DNA of 64,000 nt. It comes from Prevotella sp. (GTDB taxonomy: Bacteria > Bacteroidota > Bacteroidia > Bacteroidales > Bacteroidaceae). A program made the translations under genes and the position numbers. The DNA lies in the NCBI GenBank assembly GCA_017645645.1, contig JAGCOB010000004.1:1-64000 (forward strand), written 5' to 3'. Under the pieces are notes generated by a model that had not been told where the DNA came from, searched no databases, and worked only from the letters and a program-made list of their open reading frames with translations. Position 1 is the first letter of the stretch. Every line of letters starts with the position of its first letter. Of the stretch, positions 8,110-15,378 are shown piece by piece.

Positions 8110-10650
8110 TTAATCCTCACCGCCTCCAGTCTGGAAATTCTGATTCTGCTGCTGGGGGCGATTATTATCAGAGCGTCCGTTCTGCTGCTCGTCATTGAAC
8201 GGCTGCTGTAGTTCTTCACGCTCCCCTCCCTTACGCTGGTTGTTCATATTACCGAAATTCCATGTGACCTGAAGGTTGATATTGGGGTCACGCCAGTTCT
8301 TCTGATGACGCCAGAAGGTATCACTCTCGGTATAGTTCTCCCAGTGACGTGTATTGAACACATCACGCCAGTTAAAGGCGACAGAGATGGTCTTGTTGAA
8401 GAAATTCTTACGGATACCAAGATCCAGAGAAGCATTGGGCTTGCGATATCCCTGTGTAATGACCCCGCGGGAACGGTAGTTACCCGTCAACTGGATGGAA
8501 ATGTCATAAGGAAGGATAAGGGAGGCAAGCATACGGGCATCCCACGAGAAACTGCTTTCCTCCTCGCCGGTAACCGTCTGTCCGTCGATAACATAGGAGA
8601 ATCCGTCGAGTTTATTGTAATAGCCATTGACGGTCGTAGTGAGGTCAAGAATACGGAAAAGTTTATTCTTGCCAATCAACTCTACTCCGACACTCTGCCG
8701 TTTGGTGAGATTCATCGTCGTCATATACATCATACCGTCTGCCTCATTTTGATAACGGATGCGTTGCATGACATCCGTGGTAGGACGATAATAGGTAGAG
8801 ATACTGAGAGTATGTTCCTGCCACGTCTTCAGGAAATTAAGGGAGATGGAATGGGTATACTCAGGAGTCAGTTCCGGATTACCGAATGATACCATCGAGG
8901 CATCACTGGTATTACGGAAAGAGTTGAGTTGTCCACCCCAAGGGCGACGCAAACGACGAGTATAGTTGAGTTGCAACTGCGCCGTCTCAGAAAGTTCATA
9001 ATTCAGGAACAAGGAGGGGAAGAGTTGGAAGAAATCCTTCTTATAGGGAGCATCCTTGGTGGTGATACCGTGTTCCTGTGCATAGTCATAACTCTCGGTA
9101 TTCACCTTCCAGTATTCTGCACGCAGTCCTGCCATGACACCCAGTTTTCCTATCTTGGTATTGATAGTAGTATAGAGTGCATGCGTATCCATGGAGTAGA
9201 TAAAGCGGTTGAAATACTTCTCATCCTCCACCAAGTTATGACCATCCCAATTATTGGTCATCCATGACTCCTGCGGCGTGTTCTCATGGGAGAAACGACC
9301 GTTATAGCCTGCCTCTATCTTGAAATGCTCCGATACCTGATTCTCATAGTCGAGCTTTGCCTCCCACGAGCGGTTACGGACGTGCATGGGTTTTAATTGA
9401 TAACTGAATTCTGTGGGTCTTATGGGCGTCGCAACAAAGGAGACAGAGTCCTGATAGACATTGTCGTTGTCGCTCATCCAACGGTTATACTCCACGTTGG
9501 CTGAGAGTTTATGGGTATCCGTAAAACGGTGCTCATAGCCCACTTCGGCATGGTACATGTGCATCTTGCCATCCCCACTATTACGACGGAACATCTGGTA
9601 GGTGTCCTCCGGTGCTCCAATGATACCATAATGATAGGGGGTCTCACTGGTATTTTTGTTCTTTCCCTGCAAGGTCATACCTCCAATAGAGAGTTCGTCT
9701 TTCTTGGTAATATGCCATGTGAGTCCCATACGAGCAAAGAGATTATCACCCCTGTCTTTGTTGGAACTCTCGTAATTCTGGTACTCATTGGTCTGCTTAT
9801 AATGCTGCTGGCTCTCACTACCTCCGCTGCCACGACGATGGCGGTATCCGACATTGGCATACGCATCAAGGATACCACTGGAGTAGTTAACATTACCACT
9901 GACATTATAGCCCATATGATTATTTGCACCTGCACGCAGAGAACCGTAATAGCCAGCCTTACGGTCGCGCTTCAACACAATATTGATAATACCTGCTGAA
10001 CCTTCAGGAGAGAACTTTGCCGAGGGATTGTCTATGACCTCTATCTTCTCAATGCTCTCCGCAGGTATCTGCTGTAAAATCTCGGCACGGTTATCTGTGG
10101 TGAGTCCACTCGCTTTACCATTAATCCACACCTCCACACTGGAGTTGCCACGCAAGGAGATTTCACCGTCTGTCGTTACCTCTATACTGGGAATGTTCTC
10201 CAATAAATCACTTGCCGTTCCTCCTGCCGCAGCTAGAATCTGATCGACAGAGAACACTTTACGATCGACCTCCAGTTTCATCTGGGAACGCTGTCCTGTG
10301 ACCTGTATCTCTCCCAGCATCTTCGAGTCTTCAGCAAGGTAGAGGGCGTTATAATGCTGTTGACGATTCTTTGACGAGAGCGTAAACTGGCGGGTGAGCG
10401 TCTTATAGCCCACGAAGGACACCTGCAACTGATAGCTGCCATCCTGCAGTCCTGTGATATGAAACTGACCACTTACATCAGTAATGGCACCCTTGACGAG
10501 TTTTCCTGCGGGAGTTTGAACAACGACATTCACAAACTCCATGACTTCGTCGGTCTGCTTATCCAATACTTTACCACGTACAGATCCTTGTGCAAAGACC
10601 GTCATAGACACTACGATAACTAATAAGGTGGAAACTATTCTTCTATTCAT
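8110..10650 (-). CDS. TonB-dependent receptor-like outer membrane beta-barrel protein
   Basis: An 846-residue outer membrane protein. Signal peptide MNRRIVSTLLVIVVSMTVFA; a CarboxypepD_reg domain (about residues 22-100, VRGKVLDKQTDEVMEFVNVVV); a plug domain (about 110-235, with DLLENIPSIEVTTDGEISLR and SAGIINIVLKR); then a barrel of the type Pfam calls OMP_b-brl_3, ending near VTWNFGNMNNQR. About 40 Gln/Asn-rich residues follow the last strand, which is unusual because most such barrels end on an aromatic residue. No SusD-like partner is next to it, so the ligand is unknown. It runs convergently toward the nucleotidyltransferase gene with 14 bases between them. Confidence 0.85.
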   Translation of the reverse strand: MNRRIVSTLLVIVVSMTVFAQGSVRGKVLDKQTDEVMEFVNVVVQTPAGKLVKGAITDVSGQFHITGLQDGSYQLQVSFVGYKTLTRQFTLSSKNRQQHYNALYLAEDSKMLGEIQVTGQRSQMKLEVDRKVFSVDQILAAAGGTASDLLENIPSIEVTTDGEISLRGNSSVEVWINGKASGLTTDNRAEILQQIPAESIEKIEVIDNPSAKFSPEGSAGIINIVLKRDRKAGYYGSLRAGANNHMGYNVSGNVNYSSGILDAYANVGYRHRRGSGGSESQQHYKQTNEYQNYESSNKDRGDNLFARMGLTWHITKKDELSIGGMTLQGKNKNTSETPYHYGIIGAPEDTYQMFRRNSGDGKMHMYHAEVGYEHRFTDTHKLSANVEYNRWMSDNDNVYQDSVSFVATPIRPTEFSYQLKPMHVRNRSWEAKLDYENQVSEHFKIEAGYNGRFSHENTPQESWMTNNWDGHNLVEDEKYFNRFIYSMDTHALYTTINTKIGKLGVMAGLRAEYWKVNTESYDYAQEHGITTKDAPYKKDFFQLFPSLFLNYELSETAQLQLNYTRRLRRPWGGQLNSFRNTSDASMVSFGNPELTPEYTHSISLNFLKTWQEHTLSISTYYRPTTDVMQRIRYQNEADGMMYMTTMNLTKRQSVGVELIGKNKLFRILDLTTTVNGYYNKLDGFSYVIDGQTVTGEEESSFSWDARMLASLILPYDISIQLTGNYRSRGVITQGYRKPNASLDLGIRKNFFNKTISVAFNWRDVFNTRHWENYTESDTFWRHQKNWRDPNINLQVTWNFGNMNNQRKGGEREELQQPFNDEQQNGRSDNNRPQQQNQNFQTGGGED

Positions 10651-10708
10651 AATACTTGTATGACGTAATATTTTCCAGACAGTTTAATTTTTGTTGTAAC
10701 ATCTATGA

Positions 10709-10740
10709 ATAAAAAAACGCTGTAAGAATTCTTACAGCGT
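10709..10740 (-). terminator. Terminator after tRNA-Leu(CAA)
   Basis: Perfect palindrome ACGCTGTAAGAA/TTCTTACAGCGT (10717-10740), followed on the minus strand by a run of seven T. It lies 19 bases past the 3' end of the tRNA. Confidence 0.9.
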
Positions 10741-10759
10741 CATGCACTTCTAAGCCTTG

Positions 10760-10841
10760 TACCCAGACCCGGGCTCGAACCGGGATGGGTTGCCCCACTG
10801 GTGTTTGAGACCAGCGCGTCTACCGATTCCGCCATCTGGGC
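10760..10841 (-). tRNA. tRNA-Leu (anticodon CAA)
   Basis: An 82-base class II tRNA read on the minus strand. Acceptor stem GCCCAGA/TCTGGGT has a G-U at 1:72; anticodon stem CTGGT/ACCAG encloses the loop CTCAAAC, giving CAA (reads UUG); the variable arm is long (TGGGGCAACCCA region) and the T-loop reads GGTTCGAGCC. CCA is not encoded. A -7-like TAACTTTG lies at 10873-10880 upstream, without a convincing -33 element. Confidence 0.96.
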
Positions 10842-10950
10842 TCAAAAAGCACACGTTTTTTAATTTTGCGTGCAAAGTTACGAATAATAATTGAAATGGA
10901 GAAAGGATTACCAACTTTTTTACAAAAAACAATCTTTTTCTTGTTTTTTC

Positions 10951-10981
10951 TTGGTTTGTAAAAGTTTTTTTTGTATCTTAG
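10951..10981 (+). promoter_or_regulatory. Probable promoter of manC
   Basis: TTGG (10951-10954), 19-base spacer, TATCTTAG (10974-10981), a weak match to TTTG/TAnnTTTG. The ATG follows 28 bases later. Confidence 0.45.
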
Positions 10982-11009
10982 CATCCAAATATTACGAAAA
11001 ACTAGTCTT

Positions 11010-12116
11010 ATGGAAATAAACAACAAAAACTACTGTATCATCTTAGCCGGTGGAAGGGGTAGACGCCTATGGCCCTGCAGCCGTGATATGAAACCTAAGC
11101 AATTTATCGACTTCTTTGGTATAGGACGTACACAACTGCAACAAACATTTGACCGCTTTGTTAAAATCCTGCCCAAAGAGAATGTGTTTATCTGTACTAA
11201 TAAGGAATATGCGCCCATCGTCAGGGAACAACTTCCTGACCTCCATGAGGAGAATCTGATGATTGAGCCTGTCAACCGTGGTACGGCACCGAGTGTGGCC
11301 TGGGCTACGATGAGGGTCTGCCGCAGAAACCCGCAAGCGAATGTCATCATCACACCCAGTGACCAACTGCTGCTGAATGAGGAGGCTTTCTACCAGAACA
11401 TAGAAGAGGCGTTCTGGTTTGTGGAGCAGCATAACAACCTGCTGACGCTGGGCGTACAGCCTTCCCGTCCAGAGCCTGGCTACGGCTATATCCAAAAAGG
11501 TGAACTCATCCAGCCCAAACGGGCTAAGGTGGCAAAAATCAGCACCGTACAGTCGTTCGTGGAAAAACCAGAACGTGACTTCGCCCAGATGTTCATGGAC
11601 AGTGGTGAGTTTCTCTGGAACACAGGTATCATCCTTTCTAACGCCCGTTTCCTGAACCACTGTTTCCGTCAGTTATTCCCAGAGGTACTGAAACGCTTCG
11701 ACAACACACCCAGCGACTATACCATCGAAGAAGAGATGGCTTTCGTCAACGAAAACTATCCTTCCTACCCCAATCTTTCGATAGACCAAGGTGTGCTAGA
11801 GCATGTAGAACATGTGTGTGTCATGGCGTGTGACTTCGGATGGGCAGACCTCGGCACGTGGCATGCCCTCTATGAGTATCTAAGCAGAGGTGAAGGCGAT
11901 AACGTAGTGGTCGACTCAGAGGTGATGCTCGAAGACTCCCATAACAACGTCATCAAACTGCCAAAGGGACGACTGGGTGTCATCAACGGACTTGACGGTT
12001 ATATCGTCGCCGAGAACGATAATGTATTGTTAATCTGCAAGAAAGGCGACTCATCAGCACTCGTCCGGAAATACGTCAATGAGGTACAGATGAAATACGG
12101 TGACGACTTTATCTAA
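11010..12116 (+). CDS. manC: Mannose-1-phosphate guanylyltransferase
   Basis: A 368-residue cytosolic enzyme that makes GDP-mannose from mannose-1-phosphate and GTP, feeding GDP-mannose and GDP-fucose for glycans. The signature LAGGRGRRLWPCSRDMKPKQF region sits at residues 10-30, with FVEKP near 185 and the mannose-1-phosphate region WNTGI near 210. It lacks the C-terminal phosphomannose isomerase cupin of the bifunctional enzymes. ATG 11010 is preferred over an in-frame alternative start at 10971, because homology begins just after MEINNKNY. It stands alone and ends in a shared terminator. Confidence 0.93.
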   Translation: MEINNKNYCIILAGGRGRRLWPCSRDMKPKQFIDFFGIGRTQLQQTFDRFVKILPKENVFICTNKEYAPIVREQLPDLHEENLMIEPVNRGTAPSVAWATMRVCRRNPQANVIITPSDQLLLNEEAFYQNIEEAFWFVEQHNNLLTLGVQPSRPEPGYGYIQKGELIQPKRAKVAKISTVQSFVEKPERDFAQMFMDSGEFLWNTGIILSNARFLNHCFRQLFPEVLKRFDNTPSDYTIEEEMAFVNENYPSYPNLSIDQGVLEHVEHVCVMACDFGWADLGTWHALYEYLSRGEGDNVVVDSEVMLEDSHNNVIKLPKGRLGVINGLDGYIVAENDNVLLICKKGDSSALVRKYVNEVQMKYGDDFI

Positions 12117-12117
12117 A

Positions 12118-12152
12118 ACAGAAAGCGTTTGAGTTATTCAAACGCTTTCTGT
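12118..12152. terminator. Shared terminator inside the HIT gene's 3' end
   Basis: Perfect 15-bp stem ACAGAAAGCGTTTGA with TCAAACGCTTTCTGT around the 5-base loop GTTAT. It begins 1 base after the manC stop. The HIT stop codon lies in the loop and the HIT terminal codons form one arm. T-runs are short on both sides. Confidence 0.75.
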
Positions 12153-12526
12153 ATCTTTGCTGCTATTTCCTTGAACTCCTCTTCCGTGAGTTTCAGTTTC
12201 TCTTTGCGGAAATCGGCATCTGCCTCAGTCTGCATCGGAATCAGGTGGATATGGGCATGAGCCACTTCCAGGCCCAATACGACCTGTGCCACCTTCTTAC
12301 ACGGGAAAGCCTTCTTGATGGCGACGGCTACACGCTTGGCAAACTGCTGGTAACGTGCCAACTCCTCATCATCCAAATCAAAGAAATAATCTACCTCACG
12401 ACGGGGAATCACCAGGGTGTGTCCTTTCACTAACGGGTTGATGTCCAAGAAAGCATAGAACTCCTCGTTCTCCGCACATTTATAACTGGGAATCTCCCCT
12501 GCTGCTATCTTACTGAAAATATCCAT
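12134..12526 (-). CDS. HIT family protein
   Basis: A 130-residue histidine triad nucleotide-binding protein, probably a nucleoside phosphoramidase or dinucleotide hydrolase. The catalytic motif is HAHIHLIP (His-x-His-x-His-x-x near residues 90-97), and the N-terminal fold reads DIFSKIAAGEIPSYKCAENEE with DINPLVKGHTLVIPR. It lies 62 bases downstream of greA and is probably co-transcribed with it. Its last codons form the stem of the terminator shared with manC. Confidence 0.93.
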   Translation of the reverse strand: MDIFSKIAAGEIPSYKCAENEEFYAFLDINPLVKGHTLVIPRREVDYFFDLDDEELARYQQFAKRVAVAIKKAFPCKKVAQVVLGLEVAHAHIHLIPMQTEADADFRKEKLKLTEEEFKEIAAKIQKAFE

Positions 12527-12543
12527 AGTTTTTAATTTTTTAT

Positions 12544-12580
12544 CGGGATGCCGGAATATCGGAATACCGGAATGCCGGGG
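12544..12580. repeat. Short degenerate tandem repeat between greA and HIT
   Basis: Three to four units of about 9 bases built on CCGGAAT(A/G), e.g. GCCGGAATATCGGAATACC then GGAATGCCGGGG. It resembles the other short-period repeats in this window. Confidence 0.6.
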
Positions 12581-12588
12581 ATAACGAC

Positions 12589-13056
12589 TTATGCAATTGA
12601 AATGTTATCAATTCTCAATTTAATGGTACCGCGAGGAATCTGGATCTCCACCTCGTCACCAACCTTCTTTCCCAGAAGTCCCTGAGCAATAGGTGTCTTG
12701 ATGGAAATCTTTCCGGCACGAAGGTCAGCCTCGTTCTCACTGACGATGGTGTACGACATCTTCGTCTTGGTAGTGAGATTGGTCATCTCCACCTTGGTCA
12801 GAATCTGTACGGAGTCCGTACTTAACCGGGATGTGTCCACTATCTTCGCCTCAGAGATAGTCACCTTCAACTGGTTAATCTTATCCTCCAAATGAGCCTG
12901 TGCCTCTTTAGCCGCATCATACTCACTATTTTCACTCAGGTCGCCTTTATCGCGAGCCTCAGCAATGGCTGCGGAGGCCTTCGGACGCTCCACACTCTCC
13001 AATCGCTGCAGTTCGGCTACTAACTTATCGTAGCCCTCTTGTGACATATAAGCCAT
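12589..13056 (-). CDS. greA: Transcription elongation factor GreA
   Basis: A 155-residue factor that rescues backtracked RNA polymerase by stimulating transcript cleavage. The N-terminal coiled coil carries the acidic tip signature ARDKGDLSENSEYDAAKE (residues about 35-52), and the C-terminal FKBP-like domain ends in VGDEVEIQIPRGTIKLRIDNI. Length is standard. A strong promoter lies about 95 bases upstream, and HIT follows. Confidence 0.97.
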   Translation of the reverse strand: MAYMSQEGYDKLVAELQRLESVERPKASAAIAEARDKGDLSENSEYDAAKEAQAHLEDKINQLKVTISEAKIVDTSRLSTDSVQILTKVEMTNLTTKTKMSYTIVSENEADLRAGKISIKTPIAQGLLGKKVGDEVEIQIPRGTIKLRIDNISIA

Positions 13057-13149
13057 ATCTATTTCTATTTTAAATGTTCAAAAAAATAAAGAATTCCGAC
13101 GGCGATGGGTCGAAATCCTAAACCATAATAAATGTCCTGTTATCGAGTG

Positions 13150-13181
13150 CAAAGATAGGAATTTATTTGCAACCCACCAAA
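13150..13181 (-). promoter_or_regulatory. Promoter of greA
   Basis: Minus-strand TTTG (13178-13181), 20-base spacer, TATCTTTG (13150-13157). This gives a leader of about 88 bases before the greA ATG. Confidence 0.8.
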
Positions 13182-13260
13182 TTTTTCCCGTACTTTTCGT
13201 TCTTTTTGATTGATATATATCAAGAAAGTGTGCGAACACAGAAAAATTCAATATACAGAA

Positions 13261-13291
13261 CTTGCAGATTTACAGAATGTTCGTATCTTTG
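13261..13291 (+). promoter_or_regulatory. Orphan + strand promoter (candidate small RNA)
   Basis: CTTG (13261-13264), 19-base spacer, TATCTTTG (13284-13291). It points right, into a short stretch that ends in a terminator; no + strand gene follows until 15379. Confidence 0.6.
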
Positions 13292-13295
13292 CAAT

Positions 13296-13363
13296 GTGTT
13301 TTTCATAGTATTAGATTTAAGGTTAACAAAGATTAGGAACTCAGCGGAGTTCCATTTTTTTTG
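13296..13363 (+). ncRNA. Candidate small RNA of about 65 bases
   Basis: A promoter at 13261-13291 and a rho-independent terminator (GGAACTC, loop AGCG, GAGTTCC at 13336-13353, then ATTTTTTTTG) bracket a stretch with no convincing protein gene. The predicted transcript overlaps the last codons of the leftward PAP2 gene in antisense. An in-frame GTG near 13297 could encode about 24 residues but has no supporting signal. Inferred only from promoter and terminator. Confidence 0.5.
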
Positions 13364-14294
13364 CCCATAACCTTAACACCCAGTAGACCACAACGCCCGT
13401 CAGGAGTCCTGCGATGGCATCAATGGCATAATGGGCATAAATATATACTGTGGAAAAGCACATCAACAAGAAGAACGGAAGCATCGAGAAAATCAAGGTC
13501 TTGTTACGGGTATGACATGCCAGTAACATCATCACGGTTGTCACACCCACATGACTACTGGGGAACGCAGCTGTCGGACGCTCACCGGCATCATGGGTAA
13601 TGTCAAGCATGTGATACCAAAAGCCATCACTCCACCCAGGAGCTGCCATCCGTTCACTATGGGTCAGAAACCAGTTACCTAAGTCTGGAAATATTCCTGC
13701 AGCAATCTTGTCGGTTCCCACAGCGAGATAATAGAACTGCGGTCCGGTGACCGGCAAGACAACAAAGACAAAGTAGTAGACAAAGAAGGAAGATATCAGC
13801 ACGAAGGAGGCCATACCGAACTCCTCATAACGACGTAAGAAGTAATAAAGGAGAATGGTGACCATTAACGGGAAATAACTGACATACCCTAGACACATCA
13901 ACTCTGAGAACCAGCCCCACGGACAGATCTGTGAGAATAACAAGGAGGGCTGACAACCGAAGAGTTGCTGTTCCCAAGAGGCAAACACATGGTCGAGATT
14001 GGGCAATGCCCGATTAACCTCATAGGTGTCCGAATAAAACCACGACAACAGAATCATCAAACCCGTGACTCGTATCAGACGGGTCAGTTTACAGGGGTGC
14101 CAGCAATAAATCAACCATAACACACCCATCGCCAAGAGGAGACATCCACGCAACCATAACATCCCGACTGGATTCACTAGGCGATCCCACTGGCATGCCA
14201 TCAAAATCAGCGTGAAGACAATATAGCTGATAATGACCCATTCTGCCGCCCATATCTGGCAGTTAGCCTTTGGCTTTTGGCTGTTAACACTCAT
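13341..14294 (-). CDS. PAP2-superfamily membrane protein
   Basis: A 317-residue polytopic inner-membrane protein, about eight hydrophobic segments, of the PAP2/AUR1-like group (lipid phosphatase or inositol-phosphoceramide-synthase-like phosphotransferase). The core motifs are FPSSHVGVTTVM (the PSGH-type motif) and YAHYAIDAIAG (the H-x3-D motif). Start 14294 gives an ATGA overlap with the epimerase stop; another ATG two codons upstream (14300) is possible. Residues near the N-terminus (VNSQKPKANCQ) are encoded by a short repeat also found in rnr and prmC. The 3' end carries the terminator of a + strand candidate RNA. Substrate unknown. Confidence 0.8.
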   Translation of the reverse strand: MSVNSQKPKANCQIWAAEWVIISYIVFTLILMACQWDRLVNPVGMLWLRGCLLLAMGVLWLIYCWHPCKLTRLIRVTGLMILLSWFYSDTYEVNRALPNLDHVFASWEQQLFGCQPSLLFSQICPWGWFSELMCLGYVSYFPLMVTILLYYFLRRYEEFGMASFVLISSFFVYYFVFVVLPVTGPQFYYLAVGTDKIAAGIFPDLGNWFLTHSERMAAPGWSDGFWYHMLDITHDAGERPTAAFPSSHVGVTTVMMLLACHTRNKTLIFSMLPFFLLMCFSTVYIYAHYAIDAIAGLLTGVVVYWVLRLWAKKMELR

Positions 14295-15295
14295 AACCAT
14301 TTGTTTTCTTTATACCACTGGATACTACGGTGTACTCCCTCTGCGAGTTTGACCTGTGGTTCATACCCCAGTTCTTTCTTTGCCGGCTCGATATCGCAAC
14401 GCCAGTTACGTTGGCGGAGGATATTAAACTTATCGTTGTTCAGTGCCGTCATCGTACCAGTCTTCTTGCCCAGATAGTCACCGCACCAAGTGATGATACG
14501 CAACAGCCAGATAGGGGCCGTGATACGAATCCACCATGGACGACCTAACTCCTCATGTACCAAGTCACTGAACTCAGCAGACCGGTAGACCTCTCCGTCA
14601 GAGAGGAAATATTTCCGTCCAACGGTACCTTTCTCCATAGCAAGGAACACCGCCTGTACCACGTCTGTGACATAGACGAAGGTGATGTCCTGACGCTGGA
14701 AGCCTACGGCAAAGTCGAGATGGTTCTGAATACTCTTCACTTGCAAGAAATAATCACGCTCCCGAGGACCATAGACTCCTGTGGGGCGCAGAATGATGTA
14801 AGGAAAAGTTGAAAGTTGAGAGTTGACAGTTGAAAGGTACTTCTCTGCTGTCAACTTACTCTCACCGTAGGCGGTATTGGGTCTGGGCGTATCGCGTTCG
14901 GTGATTTCCTCGTAGGGTTGTTGTTCACGGATGGCTCCCATGATACTCAGACTACTGATGAATACGAATCGTTTCAAGGGCATCTGAAGATGTATCAGGG
15001 CATTGACCAGATGTTGTGTTCCTTCCGTGTTAATACGGTAGAAGTCATTCTTGTCCAAGCATTTCGTCACCCCTGCGGCATGCACCACATAGTCAAAGGC
15101 ATGTCCCTCCAACTGCTGTTCCAGTCTTTCCTGCGACGAGAAGTCCAGTTCAATAAAATGGATTCGCTCATCCTGCAGAAAAACCTTTGAACTCGACTTG
15201 CGGATAGCAGCCCATGTCTCAAAACCCCTTTTCAATGCTTCTTCTACAATGAAAGACCCGATAAAGCCACTAGCTCCTGTGATTAATATTCTCAT
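14291..15295 (-). CDS. NAD-dependent epimerase/dehydratase family protein
   Basis: A 334-residue extended short-chain dehydrogenase. The Rossmann motif GASGFIG is at residues 7-13, the serine motif at FISSLS, and the catalytic YGESK near residue 145. Family members act on NDP-sugars or related steroid-like substrates; the exact one is not evident. ATG 15295 is chosen because the Rossmann strand MRILITG starts there. Residues STVNSQLSTF (about 153-162), just after the YxxxK helix, come from a degenerate short repeat (14805-14837). It overlaps the PAP2 gene by 4 bases, so the two are likely translated together. Confidence 0.85.
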   Translation of the reverse strand: MRILITGASGFIGSFIVEEALKRGFETWAAIRKSSSKVFLQDERIHFIELDFSSQERLEQQLEGHAFDYVVHAAGVTKCLDKNDFYRINTEGTQHLVNALIHLQMPLKRFVFISSLSIMGAIREQQPYEEITERDTPRPNTAYGESKLTAEKYLSTVNSQLSTFPYIILRPTGVYGPRERDYFLQVKSIQNHLDFAVGFQRQDITFVYVTDVVQAVFLAMEKGTVGRKYFLSDGEVYRSAEFSDLVHEELGRPWWIRITAPIWLLRIITWCGDYLGKKTGTMTALNNDKFNILRQRNWRCDIEPAKKELGYEPQVKLAEGVHRSIQWYKENKWL

Positions 15296-15343
15296 TTTAT
15301 TAAAATTTCGGGGCAAAGGTACAAATTAATTGGGAATTATTCG

Positions 15344-15351
15344 TATATTTG
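15344..15351 (+). promoter_or_regulatory. -7 element for rnr
   Basis: TATATTTG 27 bases before the rnr ATG; no good -33 partner. A minus-strand TACCTTTG at 15314-15321 could serve the epimerase gene. Confidence 0.5.
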
Positions 15352-15378
15352 TGCCAAAGAAACTAAAAACGAAATACT

